A stretch of DNA of 64,000 nucleotides from Hymenobacter sp. GOD-10R (GCF_035609205.1 NZ_CP141184.1:2260501-2324500), one strand, 5' to 3'; numbered from the stretch's first letter, positions 1 to 8,453 are shown. Translations and numbers: made by a program. The notes: a model not told the origin generated them from the letters alone.

Positions 1-21
1 AGTTTCACGTATAAGACCTAG

Positions 22-105
22 GAGCCGAGTAACGGAGTAACTAAGTAAGTTTGCTACACGATAGTAGACCGTTGCTCCGTTACTCTGTCACTCAGTTACT
101 CTTTC
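22..105. repeat. 8-mer-word palindromic intergenic repeat (type A), copy 1
   Basis: The left arm (22-50) and right arm (71-100) are built from degenerate copies of the 8-mer TGACTGAG and its complement, here mostly in a GAGTAAC variant, so the element can fold into a hairpin. The right arm is followed by CTCTTTCGTG (99-108). The same ten bases follow the right arm of the copy at 3782-3865. The GTG start of the next gene lies inside this shared end. No known repeat family was recognised. Confidence 0.6.
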
Positions 106-1320
106 GTGCATATTCTTCAGCTTTGCTTCCGCGTACCATTTCCGCCAACCGATGGTGGCGCCATTGCCATGTATGACGTTACGGCGGGGTTGGTGCAAGC
201 GGGTCACCGCGTGACCGTCGTAGCGCCCAATACTCACAAGCACTGGCAAGAAGCAGATGTGCTCGACCACCTAGGTCCCCAGGTGCGCTTAGTGCCGGTG
301 CCCGTCGATACGCGCCTCTCGCCCTGGAAGGCCCTGAAAAATTTGCTGGTGGGCAAGCTGCCCTACAACGTTGAGCGGTTCGTTAGTCCTGCTCTGGCCG
401 CCACCTTGACGGACATAGTCCGAACCGAGCAGATCGATGTCGTGCAGATAGAAGGCACGTTTGTAGCCTGGTACCTCGATATTATTAAGCAGGTAAAGCC
501 CGCTTTGCCAGTGGTGCTGCGGGCGCATAACGTGGAATACACCATCTGGCAGATGCTAGCTGAGCGAGCGTCCAACCCGATGCGGCGCTTTTACTTGCTG
601 CACCTTGCTAGAGGCGTCAAGCAGTTTGAAGCCGCGTATCTGCCGCGCTTCGATGCTGTTGCGGCCATCACGGAGCCTGATCAGCGCCGGTTGCGCGCAA
701 TGGGTTGCAAAGAGCCCGTGGTATTTATCCCGGCCGGAGTCAACTTGGAGCGCATTCACCCCAACCTAGCTATTCAGCCCAAACCCAAAACGCTGTTCAT
801 GATCGGCTCCCTGGATTGGATGCCGAACTTGGAAGGACTCGATTGGTTTCTGACGAACGTGTGGCCTACTGTGCAGGAACGCTTGCCAGACGTGGAGCTG
901 CATATTGCCGGCAAAAACCCGCCCGAGCGCTTACAGCGTTTGAAAGCCAAAAACGTGTTTATGCATGGCTTTGTCGAGTCGGCTACGGAGTTTATGCAGC
1001 AGTATGAGATGATGCTGGTGCCACTGCTGTCGGGTGGGGGCATGCGAATCAAGATTATTGAGGGCATGGCCATGGGTAAGTGCATCTTGAGCACGGGGCT
1101 AGGCTCCGAAGGCATTCACGCCTCCAACAACGAAGATATTCTCGTGTGCGACGAACCCAGCGAGTGGATCGACCGCATCGAGCGCTACTACCACGGCGAC
1201 ATTGACTACGTGAAGATCGGGCAGACGGCGGCGCAAACCGTCGGCCGGCTATATGACAATCGCCGCGTAGTAGAGCGTTTTCTGGAGCTTTATCACCGCT
1301 TTACGCCCGCTACGGTATGA
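106..1320 (+). CDS. GT4-family glycosyltransferase (GT-B fold)
   Basis: This protein of 404 residues probably transfers a sugar from a nucleotide-sugar donor during polysaccharide or surface-glycan assembly in the cytoplasm. The N-terminal acceptor half begins MHILQLCFRVPFPPTDGG, with the glycine-rich loop usual for GT4 enzymes. The C-terminal donor half starts near residue 220 (FMIGSLDWMPN) and carries the run PLLSGGGMRIKIIEGMAMGK, which fits the GT4 nucleotide-sugar site. The GTG at 106 is chosen because the family start motif follows it at once and no earlier ATG is in frame. The stop overlaps the next start (ATGA at 1317-1320), so the two glycosyltransferases are translationally coupled. 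Donor and acceptor cannot be read from the sequence. Confidence 0.85.
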   Translation: MHILQLCFRVPFPPTDGGAIAMYDVTAGLVQAGHRVTVVAPNTHKHWQEADVLDHLGPQVRLVPVPVDTRLSPWKALKNLLVGKLPYNVERFVSPALAATLTDIVRTEQIDVVQIEGTFVAWYLDIIKQVKPALPVVLRAHNVEYTIWQMLAERASNPMRRFYLLHLARGVKQFEAAYLPRFDAVAAITEPDQRRLRAMGCKEPVVFIPAGVNLERIHPNLAIQPKPKTLFMIGSLDWMPNLEGLDWFLTNVWPTVQERLPDVELHIAGKNPPERLQRLKAKNVFMHGFVESATEFMQQYEMMLVPLLSGGGMRIKIIEGMAMGKCILSTGLGSEGIHASNNEDILVCDEPSEWIDRIERYYHGDIDYVKIGQTAAQTVGRLYDNRRVVERFLELYHRFTPATV

Positions 1321-2513
1321 TAGAGGTTGTGGCGATAATTGTGCTCTGGGGGAGCTTGTTACTAGTGGCGCACACCTATGCGCTGTTTCCGGTGCTGCTC
1401 GGTAAGCTGGCGAAAGGACGGCAGCCAAACACCAACGTGTTTGCACCAAACGCCCGCGATTTGCCCGCTGTCGATATTCTGCTAGCGGTACACAACGAGG
1501 AGCAAGTGATTGAGGAGAAGATTCGCAGCACCTTTCAAACCACGTACCCGCTCGACCGGCTCACGCTTTATATTGGCTCCGACAACTCTCAGGATCAAAC
1601 CAACTCCTTGGTCGAGCGGCTCACAGCCAAATATCCCGGTGTGCAGTTTCGGCCTTTCTACCAGCGCACCGGCAAGCCGGGCGTAATAGAGGCCCTAGCC
1701 CAAGAAGCCACGGCGCCTGTACTGGTGCTCACCGATGCCAACGTGTTTTTCGCGCCCGACACGATCTATCAGTTGGTCAAGCACTTTCGCAATCCAGTCA
1801 TCGGACAAGTTGGAGGCAACATCATCAATCCGGAACACCGGCAAGAGGGCATTTCGGGGCAGGAAAAAGCTTACTTGGAGCGCGAGAACCTAATTAAGTA
1901 CCAAGAAGGAGTGGTGTGGGGCGCCATGATTGGGGCGTTTGGGGGCTGCTTTGCCGTGCGGCGCAGTGCTTACCACCCCGCTCCAGCCTCTTTCCTGGTT
2001 GACGACTTCTACATCTCGATGGCCGTGTTGCGCGACGGCTACCAGGCCATCAACGAGCTAGATGCCGTGTGCTACGAAGATGTATCGGACCGCGTGACGG
2101 AGGAGTTCCGCCGCAAGGCACGCATTTCAGCGGGTAATTTTCAGAATCTAAGCGCATTCCGTGGGCTGTTACTGCCGCCCTGGAATGGTCGTGCTTTCGC
2201 GTTGTGGTCGCACAAGGTGTTACGCTGGTACACGCCGCAACTGTTGCTGCTCATGCTGCTGGCCAATGTGGTGTTGGTGGTGCGCGGCGCCGGCTGGTTT
2301 TACCAGCTCTCCTTGCTAGGGCAGGTGGGCATGCTGGCGCTGGTAGGGTTCGATTGGCTGATGCGCCGCGTAGGATTTCACTCACGCATCCTGCGCTTTA
2401 TCACGCACTTCTACAGTATGAATGCGGCCTTGCTGCTCGGCTACTGGCGTTATCTGCGCGGTATCAAAACGACGGTGTGGCAGCCCACCCAGCGCTTTCA
2501 ACAAGCGAAATAA
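1317..2513 (+). CDS. Membrane-anchored GT2-family glycosyltransferase
   Basis: This is a 398-residue processive-type glycosyltransferase. A hydrophobic helix (about residues 4-25) precedes a GT-A domain with the nucleotide-sugar aspartate D140 (TDAN) and a second acidic pair, D229-D230 (DDFYISM). A basic stretch, RRKARISAGNFQ, follows. About three transmembrane helices close the protein (roughly residues 300-385). This layout matches membrane GT2 enzymes that build or export polysaccharides (cellulose- or hyaluronan-synthase-like). The start overlaps the stop of the upstream GT4 gene by 4 bp, so both probably serve one glycan pathway. The substrate is unknown. Confidence 0.85.
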   Translation: MIEVVAIIVLWGSLLLVAHTYALFPVLLGKLAKGRQPNTNVFAPNARDLPAVDILLAVHNEEQVIEEKIRSTFQTTYPLDRLTLYIGSDNSQDQTNSLVERLTAKYPGVQFRPFYQRTGKPGVIEALAQEATAPVLVLTDANVFFAPDTIYQLVKHFRNPVIGQVGGNIINPEHRQEGISGQEKAYLERENLIKYQEGVVWGAMIGAFGGCFAVRRSAYHPAPASFLVDDFYISMAVLRDGYQAINELDAVCYEDVSDRVTEEFRRKARISAGNFQNLSAFRGLLLPPWNGRAFALWSHKVLRWYTPQLLLLMLLANVVLVVRGAGWFYQLSLLGQVGMLALVGFDWLMRRVGFHSRILRFITHFYSMNAALLLGYWRYLRGIKTTVWQPTQRFQQAK

Positions 2514-2517
2514 CAGG

Positions 2518-2627
2518 TGTAGTGCGAAGCCCCTGCTTCGCACCTCGTTGAACGTCTCCACTGTACTAACCTAGGTTAATGCAACAATTTCGCTCAACGA
2601 GGCGCGAAGCCAGAGCTTCGCGCTACA
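2518..2627. repeat. Nested-hairpin intergenic repeat (type B), copy 1
   Basis: Two 37-bp arms (2518-2554 and 2591-2627) are inverted copies of each other with several mismatches, around a 36-nt loop. Each arm also folds on itself (for example GTGCGAAGC with GCTTCGCAC). The outer ends are TGTAG/CTACA and the inner ends contain TCGTTGA. The element at 21065-21179 has the same outer ends, inner motif, arm length and loop length but a different stem word. The loop holds the palindrome TAACCTAGGTTA. The left arm begins 4 nt after the GT2 stop, so it may also act as a terminator. Confidence 0.7.
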
Positions 2628-2718
2628 GCCGCACTTTTGCAATGCTAGGTAAGTCTCAGTAGGTTTAAGCAGCTGTGCTGGTACAATGTCGCACCCCACC
2701 TAGCTTCCCCTCAGCCTT

Positions 2719-3780
2719 ATGAACTTCACCAAAATCGTTTTGGGTGCCAGCCTGCTTGGCACCGCACTCGGCAGCTTTTCCTGCTCGCAGCAAAGCAAAG
2801 AAGCCCCTGCCACCGCTTCAGCCTCCACCTACTTTGCGCAGGATAGCACAGGCGGCGTGCAGACGGGTGGCGTGCAAGTCGTTCCTGTCACAACGCCCAA
2901 AGGCACGTTCAACGTCTGGACCAAGCGCTTCGGCAATAACCCGCGTATCAAGCTGCTGTTGCTCAACGGCGGGCCGGGCGCTACACACGAGTATTTCGAG
3001 TGTATGGAAAGCTTTCTACCTGCCGAGGGCATCGAGTTCATTTACTACGACCAGCTCGGCTGCGGCAATTCCGACACCCCTAAGGACACCGCTATGTGGA
3101 GTTTGCCGCGCTACGTGGAGGAAGTGGAGCAAGTGCGCCAGGCCCTACACCTCGATAAGCACAACTTCTATCTGCTAGGTCACTCTTGGGGTGGCATCCT
3201 GGCGGCTGAGTACGCATTTAAATACCAGCAAAATCTCAAGGGCCTTATCATCTCGAATATGATGATGAGCTGCCCCGACTACGGCAAATACGCCGACAAC
3301 GTGCTGGCCAAGCAGATGAAGCCCGAAGTGCTGGCCGAAATCCGGCAGATCGAAGCCAAGAAGGACTTCAGCAATCCTCGGTACATGGGCCTGCTCGAAC
3401 CTAATTTCTATGCGGAGCACCTGTGTCGTATTGTGCCTAACCCCGAGCCCATTACCCGCGCCATGAGCAAAATCAACCAGTCGCTTTACGTGACGATGCA
3501 GGGACCAAGCGAGTTCGGCATTTCGGGCAAGCTCACCAACTGGGACCGGACCAAAGACTTGCCCAAGCTCAGCGTGCCGGTGCTCTCCATCGGCGGCAAG
3601 TACGACACCATGGATCCCGAGCATATGCGCTGGATTGCTACGCAAGTACAAAATGGGACGGCGCTCACTTGCCCGCAGGGCAGTCACATGAGCATGTACG
3701 ACGACCAGCAAACCTACATGAAAGGCCTCACCAAGTTTATCTTAGGCGTCGACAAGGGCGAGAAAAAGGTAGCGCTGTAG
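2719..3780 (+). CDS. Exported proline iminopeptidase-like alpha/beta hydrolase (S33)
   Basis: This 353-residue alpha/beta hydrolase of the S33 type cleaves N-terminal proline or similar residues from peptides in characterised relatives. An N-terminal signal segment ends SFSC near residue 22, which is a loose lipobox, so it may be a lipoprotein or a plain secreted protein. Visible features are the oxyanion-hole motif NGGPG (near residue 84), YDQLGCGNSDTP, the nucleophile elbow GHSWGG with S156, the acid D296 and H323 in GSHMS. It stands alone between two intergenic repeats. Other amidase or esterase substrates are possible. Confidence 0.85.
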   Translation: MNFTKIVLGASLLGTALGSFSCSQQSKEAPATASASTYFAQDSTGGVQTGGVQVVPVTTPKGTFNVWTKRFGNNPRIKLLLLNGGPGATHEYFECMESFLPAEGIEFIYYDQLGCGNSDTPKDTAMWSLPRYVEEVEQVRQALHLDKHNFYLLGHSWGGILAAEYAFKYQQNLKGLIISNMMMSCPDYGKYADNVLAKQMKPEVLAEIRQIEAKKDFSNPRYMGLLEPNFYAEHLCRIVPNPEPITRAMSKINQSLYVTMQGPSEFGISGKLTNWDRTKDLPKLSVPVLSIGGKYDTMDPEHMRWIATQVQNGTALTCPQGSHMSMYDDQQTYMKGLTKFILGVDKGEKKVAL

Positions 3781-3781
3781 C

Positions 3782-3865
3782 GTGACTGAATGGCTCAGTA
3801 ACTGAGCGGCTAAGTGACGTTCAACGACTCACTCAGTCGCTCAGCCACTCCGTCACTCTTTCGTG
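3782..3865. repeat. 8-mer-word palindromic repeat (type A), copy 2
   Basis: The left arm (3782-3817) holds four degenerate TGACTGAG words. The core CGTTCAACGA lies at 3818-3827. The right arm (3828-3859) holds four complementary words (ACTCAGTC type). It ends with CTCTTTCGTG (3856-3865), shared with copy 1. It fills most of the gap between the S33 peptidase and ribBA, where I see no FMN-riboswitch-like sequence. Confidence 0.7.
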
Positions 3866-3932
3866 TGTAACTTCGCGGGGCCACTGTTGGTTATTCAGGC
3901 TGAGCAGGCCCTTATACTGCTCGCACATTTTT

Positions 3933-5180
3933 ATGCTTGACTCAATTGAAGATGCTATTGCCGATATCCGCGCCGGCAAAGTGGTGATTGTGGTAGACGA
4001 CGAAGACCGCGAAAACGAAGGTGATTTTATCTGCGCGGCGCGTTGCGCTACCCCCGAGGTAATCAACTTCATGGCCACCCACGGCCGGGGGCTCGTGTGC
4101 GCTCCGCTCACCGAAGAGCGCTGCGACGAGCTAGGGTTGGAGCTGATGGTAGGACGCAACACGGCTTTGCACGCGACGCCCTTCACCGTATCGGTCGACT
4201 TGCTGAAGAACGGCGTCACGACCGGCATTTCGGCTTCCGACCGCAGCAAAACCATTCTGGCCCTCATCGACCCGGAAACCAAACCCGCTGACCTAGGTCG
4301 GCCGGGCCACATATTCCCGCTGAAAGCCCGGAAGGAAGGCGTGTTACGGCGGGCCGGCCACACCGAGGCCGCAGTCGACCTAGCCCGTTTGGCTGGTTTT
4401 GAGCCGGCTGGCGTGCTGGTCGAGATTCTAAAGGAAGACGGGGAAATGGCCCGCGTACCCGACCTGGAGCAAGTAGCCCAGCGCTGGAATCTGAAGCTGA
4501 TTTCGGTGCAAGATCTCATCAAGTACCGCTTGAAAGCGGAAAGCCTCATCTCCCGCGACATCTCCGTGAAGATGCCCACCGAATGGGGCGATTTTGACTT
4601 GTACTCGTTTACCCAGCGTTCCAACGGCGCCCAGCACCTAGCCCTTGTGAAAGGCGACGTTAGCGGTACCGAGCCGGTACTGGTGCGCGTGCACAGCTCC
4701 TGCGTTACCGGTGATATCTTCGGCTCCTGCCGCTGCGATTGTGGTCCGCAACTGCACCGCGCCATGCAGCAAATCGACCGCGAAGGCCGCGGCGTGGTGG
4801 TGTACATGAACCAGGAAGGCCGCGGTATCGGCTTGCTCAATAAGCTTCGGGCCTATAAGCTTCAGGAGCAAGGCCGCGACACGGTAGAGGCTAACCTAGA
4901 GCTAGGCTTCGGCATGGATGAGCGCGACTACGGCGTAGGCGCCTCTATTCTGCGCGACCTAGGCATCACCCAAATGCGCCTGCTTACCAACAACCCGCGC
5001 AAGCGCACGGGCCTGATGGGCTACGGCCTCGAAATCGTGGAAACGGTACCCATCGAGATTGAACCCAATCAGCATAACCAAAGTTACCTGGCTACGAAGC
5101 GTGATAAGCTTGGTCACACAATTTTGACTAAAATGCGGCCAGTGGCGTCCTCGTCCGGTACGGTGGCAAACGAGTCGTAA
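3933..5180 (+). CDS. ribBA: Bifunctional riboflavin enzyme RibBA (DHBP synthase / GTP cyclohydrolase II)
   Basis: This 415-residue enzyme provides both precursors of riboflavin: 3,4-dihydroxy-2-butanone 4-phosphate from ribulose 5-phosphate, and the pyrimidine from GTP. The N-terminal half (about 1-205) has the acidic DHBP-synthase motif [10 protein letters not shown] near residue 30. The C-terminal half (about 210-400) has the GTP cyclohydrolase II zinc site C257, C266 and C268 (in [17 protein letters not shown]), then the GIGL and NPRKRTGL motifs. Length and domain order are normal. The ATG at 3933 begins the conserved [16 protein letters not shown]. No riboswitch or other rib gene is nearby. 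Confidence 0.96.
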   Translation: MLDSIEDAIADIRAGKVVIVVDDEDRENEGDFICAARCATPEVINFMATHGRGLVCAPLTEERCDELGLELMVGRNTALHATPFTVSVDLLKNGVTTGISASDRSKTILALIDPETKPADLGRPGHIFPLKARKEGVLRRAGHTEAAVDLARLAGFEPAGVLVEILKEDGEMARVPDLEQVAQRWNLKLISVQDLIKYRLKAESLISRDISVKMPTEWGDFDLYSFTQRSNGAQHLALVKGDVSGTEPVLVRVHSSCVTGDIFGSCRCDCGPQLHRAMQQIDREGRGVVVYMNQEGRGIGLLNKLRAYKLQEQGRDTVEANLELGFGMDERDYGVGASILRDLGITQMRLLTNNPRKRTGLMGYGLEIVETVPIEIEPNQHNQSYLATKRDKLGHTILTKMRPVASSSGTVANES

Positions 5181-5225
5181 CCAGCGCCGGGCCGAACGCG
5201 TTTTCGGGTTATCTATACTTTGGCT

Positions 5226-6044
5226 ATGAAACGCATGCGTACCGTTTTCAGCACTAGCGCATTTGCGCTGGTGCTCAATTTGCTGGTAGCTGGCGCTGCC
5301 TGGGCGCAGCGAACCAGTTCCTCCTTCGTACAACAGTTTGCGGGCGGCACTGTGCTGCTCGCAAACGGCGACACGATAGAAGGCCCGCTGGCGCTGCACC
5401 GCAACGAAGACGTAATTTTGGTTTCGTTGCCTAACAACACCGTGAGCACACTGTCGGCGGTGGCGGTGCAGAGCTTTGCCGTGAAAGGCGAACGGCTCGA
5501 CCGCAACCGTAACCAGTACGACGACTTCTACGACGCCCGGATGGGCTACTACTACGGCAGCCCCATCTACGGCTACACCCCGCGCGCGCGCCGCACAACC
5601 CCTGACACGAGCTTGGTACGCGTGTTCCGGGTGTTCCGCTGGAACCACGACAACGACTACAGTGACTTCAAGTCGCCGGCGTTTTTTGAGCAGCTCAGCA
5701 GTGGTCCCACAATCCTGCTGCGCCGAGAGTCGCTGGTGCAGCGGCCCGTGAATTATGGTTCGCCTTATGGATTTGGAGGGTATGGTGGCTACGGCTACCC
5801 CTATGGCGTGCCACGCACCATGGGTTACTACACCGAAATCAAAGACAACTTTTACCTAGGTACGCCCAACGGCGCGATTATCTCGCTGCGCAATCCGAAG
5901 AAAGATCTGCTAGCCGCTTTCCGACAACAGTCGAAACAGATTGAGAAGTATGCGAAGGAAAACCAGCTGGATTACACCAATGCCCGCGAGCTAGCTTTCC
6001 TTGTAAACTACGCTAACTCTCTGCAAAGTCAGCCCAGGCAATAG
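5226..6044 (+). CDS. Secreted protein of a four-gene tandem family, member 1
   Basis: Function not recognised. The 272-residue product starts at the ATG at 5226, two codons inside a possible TTG frame start, and opens with a clear signal peptide ending AWA-Q near residue 27. The mature N-terminus has the pattern G-x-x-LLANGDTIEGPLAL, then V-rich strands ending AVAVQSFAVKG. A Tyr/Gly-rich stretch sits near residues 175-205. The C-terminus (NPKKDLLAAF, QIEKYAKENQLDYTNARELAFLVNYANSLQ split over this region) is the best conserved block in all four paralogs downstream. A near match to the TAnnTTTG box lies just before the start. The products are probably periplasmic or surface-associated. Confidence 0.75.
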   Translation: MKRMRTVFSTSAFALVLNLLVAGAAWAQRTSSSFVQQFAGGTVLLANGDTIEGPLALHRNEDVILVSLPNNTVSTLSAVAVQSFAVKGERLDRNRNQYDDFYDARMGYYYGSPIYGYTPRARRTTPDTSLVRVFRVFRWNHDNDYSDFKSPAFFEQLSSGPTILLRRESLVQRPVNYGSPYGFGGYGGYGYPYGVPRTMGYYTEIKDNFYLGTPNGAIISLRNPKKDLLAAFRQQSKQIEKYAKENQLDYTNARELAFLVNYANSLQSQPRQ

Positions 6045-6083
6045 CCTTTAGCAGTGCACTAATTCTCTCTTACTTATTACCGA

Positions 6084-6111
6084 AAAGGGCCTCACATACG
6101 TGAGGCCCTTT
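6084..6111 (+). terminator. Rho-independent terminator after family member 1
   Basis: An 11-bp GC-rich stem (AAAGGGCCTCA paired with TGAGGCCCTTT) with a six-base loop is followed by a T-rich run. It lies 40 bp after the stop codon and suggests each paralog is its own transcription unit. Confidence 0.8.
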
Positions 6112-6221
6112 CCTTTTATAGCTACAAAAATTTATGTGTTAACATTGGCGTAACATATGAGTGAAATAAGTATATTTCATAAGTGGCACAAGTATTTGTC
6201 GTTTTACAAGCAACCTAGGTT

Positions 6222-6863
6222 ATGTGGAAATATTGGAAGAATACTATCGTAGTTATTTTTTGTTTAATAACGAACTACGCCGTTCAGGCGCAAGCGCTCG
6301 GCTATGCCCAGCAGTACAACGACGGCGCTGTGGTGCTTACCGACGGCACCAAGTTGCGCGGTGTGGTAATGCTTTATCCGAGCAAGGGAGTCGTGCAAGT
6401 AAAAACACCCAACGACTCCGTTTGTACCTTTCAGGCGCAGGCCGTGCAGTACGTGGCGGTGGAAGAGCACCGAGAGCGAATCACGGCCGACAAGCTGGTA
6501 TCTCCGCTCCGCGTTTTTCGTCCGTACTACGTGATGAGTAAAAACCCCACGGGGCCGATTTGGGCCTTCTTCGAGCAGATCAGCGACGGCCCCGTCAGGC
6601 TGTTGCGCCACCAGCGGTTTATGCTTGACGCAGCCATGAGCACTTCGTATACCCCTAGCACCGACAACTTTTTTCTGGCGCTCGGGTCCAACGGCGTGGT
6701 ACCGTTGCGCTACCCGCGCAAGGATGTGCTGTCCTTCTTCAAAAAACAAGCGCCCCAAATTGAGCAATACGCCAAGGAAAATGATTTGCGCTACACCAAT
6801 GCGCGGGAGCTGTCTTTCATTGTGAACTACGCCAACTCCTTGCAAAACGCTTCTGGGCAGTAA
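6222..6863 (+). CDS. Secreted protein of the tandem family, member 2
   Basis: This 213-residue paralog has a signal peptide ending VQA-Q (about residue 23), then QQYNDGAVVLTDGTKLRG, a strand-rich middle (VVQVKTPNDSVCTF) and WAFFEQISDGPVRLLR. The C-terminal block PRKDVLSFFKKQ plus YAKENDLRYTNARELSFIVNYANSLQ is conserved in the family. It is closest to member 3, with which it shares the mature start, RVFRPYYV and the ERI(T/R)ADKLVS segment. The ATG at 6222 begins MWKYWKN, matching MWKSWKV in member 3. The 5' flank is AT-rich. Confidence 0.75.
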   Translation: MWKYWKNTIVVIFCLITNYAVQAQALGYAQQYNDGAVVLTDGTKLRGVVMLYPSKGVVQVKTPNDSVCTFQAQAVQYVAVEEHRERITADKLVSPLRVFRPYYVMSKNPTGPIWAFFEQISDGPVRLLRHQRFMLDAAMSTSYTPSTDNFFLALGSNGVVPLRYPRKDVLSFFKKQAPQIEQYAKENDLRYTNARELSFIVNYANSLQNASGQ

Positions 6864-6900
6864 AAAGCTAGCTGCTCATTATTCTGATGATTAGTTCGTA

Positions 6901-6948
6901 CTGAAAAAGAAAAGAGCCTCGTTCAAACGAGGCTCTTTTCTTTTTCAG
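6901..6948 (+). terminator. Near-perfect 48-bp palindromic terminator
   Basis: Two 23-base arms match perfectly around a 2-base centre. The GC core is GAGCCTCGTT and the outer parts are runs of A and T. It sits 37 bp after member 2 and would work as a terminator on either strand. Confidence 0.85.
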
Positions 6949-7053
6949 TTATTAAGATTTATAGCTTACCGTGTAGCCGGTATAGACACCAGCTAGGTAT
7001 CTTTAGCGGGTTAGTCTAAGCGTCTGTTTTCTTGTCCTACAACAATGCAGATT

Positions 7054-7692
7054 ATGTGGAAGTCCTGGAAGGTTACTGTTATCATTATCCTGAGCTTGCT
7101 CTTGAGTCAAGCGGCGCAAGCGCAACTATTCGGCTACCCACAGCAGTACAAAGTGGGCGCCATCGTACTCTCCAACGGGAGCCAGCTGCGCGGCACCATC
7201 ATGCTTTATCCGGCGACGGGAGTGGTGCAGGTGAAAATGGCCAATGACACGATTTACACCTATCCGGCCAATATTGTGAACTGTGTGGCGGTAGAAGAGG
7301 AGCAGGAGCGAATCAGGGCCGACAAGCTGGTGTCGACGCTGCGTGTATTCCGGCCTTACTATGTTGTGAGCAAGAGCACGTTGCAACCTACTTGGGCCTT
7401 TTTCGAGCAAATCAGCGATGGGCCTATCGTGCTGTTGCGGTATCAGCGGCCTTCCACCATCTTCACGGGCAGCATGATACGCATGTCGAGCTTAGACAAC
7501 TTCTTTTTAGCGTCTGGCACCAACAACGTGCTGCCGCTGAAATCCCCTCGCAAAGACTTGCTCGCCTTTTTTAAGCACCAAGCCTCCCGGATTGAGCAGT
7601 ATGTCAAAGAGAATGACTTGCGTTACACCAATGCGCGGGAGCTAGCTTTCATCGTGAACTACGCTAATTCCTTGACCCCTTCGAAGCCGTAA
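7054..7692 (+). CDS. Secreted protein of the tandem family, member 3
   Basis: This is a 212-residue paralog of the gene just upstream. The ATG at 7054 (MWKSWKV) is preferred over the ATG at 7045 because member 2 begins the same way. The signal peptide ends AQA-Q near residue 24. Conserved blocks in order are QQYKVGAIVLSNGSQLRG, VVQVKMANDTIYTYP, ADKLVSTLRVFRPYYVVS, WAFFEQISDGPIVLLR and the C-terminal PRKDLLAFFK plus VKENDLRYTNARELAF and VNYANSL. Members 2 and 3 look like a recent duplication. No enzyme motif is visible. Confidence 0.75.
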   Translation: MWKSWKVTVIIILSLLLSQAAQAQLFGYPQQYKVGAIVLSNGSQLRGTIMLYPATGVVQVKMANDTIYTYPANIVNCVAVEEEQERIRADKLVSTLRVFRPYYVVSKSTLQPTWAFFEQISDGPIVLLRYQRPSTIFTGSMIRMSSLDNFFLASGTNNVLPLKSPRKDLLAFFKHQASRIEQYVKENDLRYTNARELAFIVNYANSLTPSKP

Positions 7693-7733
7693 TACGTATA
7701 CTGATCAGGAAGAAAAAGCTACTGTTCAGGCAT

Positions 7734-8441
7734 ATGCATACTACTCTACGCATTGCGGCAATACTCGCGGGCTTGTCACTGAGTCTCAAGACGCAGGCGC
7801 AAGGGCTACCCTTCACGATGAACGCCGGGCAATTCTCGGAAGGCGCCGTGATGCTCACGAGTGGGGCGGTGGTGAAGGGAGAAATCAGCTTGGACCGGGC
7901 GAGTAATAAGCTAGCCTTGAAGGCAAATGACACCATCTACACGCTGCCCACCCAAACCGTGCGGGTCTTTGCCATGCGCGGCGAACAGACTCCGCAAAAG
8001 CGGGGACAGTACGTGGCGCTTACCCGCATTTTTCACTCGTACTCTTATCCCTGGTCGACAAAGAAAGCGCCTGACTTCAAAATGTGGGCTTTTTTCGAGC
8101 AGCTCAGCGAAGGTCCGACCATCCTGTTACGTCGCGAAGAGCCTATTCAGTACAGCTACACGTCGGCTCCAATCGGCAACCAACGGCCGCGCTATTATAC
8201 CAATACCGAATTACGGACTACGTTTTACTTAAATACAAACGAAGGCAAACTCGTGACGTTGCAGAAGCCCAAACGGGACTTGCTGACCTTCTTTGCGAAG
8301 CAAGCGTCCCTAATCAAGGCTTACGCAAAAGAAAATGACTTGAGCTTCAAAGATGCTCGGGGGCTAGCTTTCCTAGTAAACTATGCCAACTCCCTGCAAG
8401 CAGAGCAACTGTACCAAGAGCCCGCGCTGCCCACCGAGTAA
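7734..8441 (+). CDS. Secreted protein of the tandem family, member 4
   Basis: This 235-residue paralog has a signal peptide ending TQA-Q near residue 23. The mature protein has FSEGAVMLTSGAVVKGEISL, LALKANDTIYTLPTQTVRVFAMRGEQ, MWAFFEQLSEGPTILLRREE and the C-terminal PKRDLLTFFAKQ plus YAKENDLSFKDARGLAFLVNYANSLQ. It lies 41 bp after member 3 with no obvious terminator between, so those two may be co-transcribed. It converges with the M14 peptidase gene. Its middle is closest to member 1 (the shared run FFEQLS-GPTILLRRE). Confidence 0.75.
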   Translation: MHTTLRIAAILAGLSLSLKTQAQGLPFTMNAGQFSEGAVMLTSGAVVKGEISLDRASNKLALKANDTIYTLPTQTVRVFAMRGEQTPQKRGQYVALTRIFHSYSYPWSTKKAPDFKMWAFFEQLSEGPTILLRREEPIQYSYTSAPIGNQRPRYYTNTELRTTFYLNTNEGKLVTLQKPKRDLLTFFAKQASLIKAYAKENDLSFKDARGLAFLVNYANSLQAEQLYQEPALPTE

Positions 8442-8453
8442 GCCATCTATTAT

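Noticed and set aside
3782..3932. FMN riboswitch before ribBA
   Set aside because: The gap is filled by a type A palindromic repeat, and the conserved FMN aptamer segments are not visible.
3833..4840. Long open frame on the minus strand (335 codons) over ribBA
   Set aside because: It is antisense to an unmistakable RibBA, rich in Ser and Arg as expected for a shadow frame, and has no motif.
4959..5648. Minus-strand open frame across the ribBA end and the first tandem-family gene
   Set aside because: It spans two real plus-strand genes and reads as an antisense shadow without a domain.
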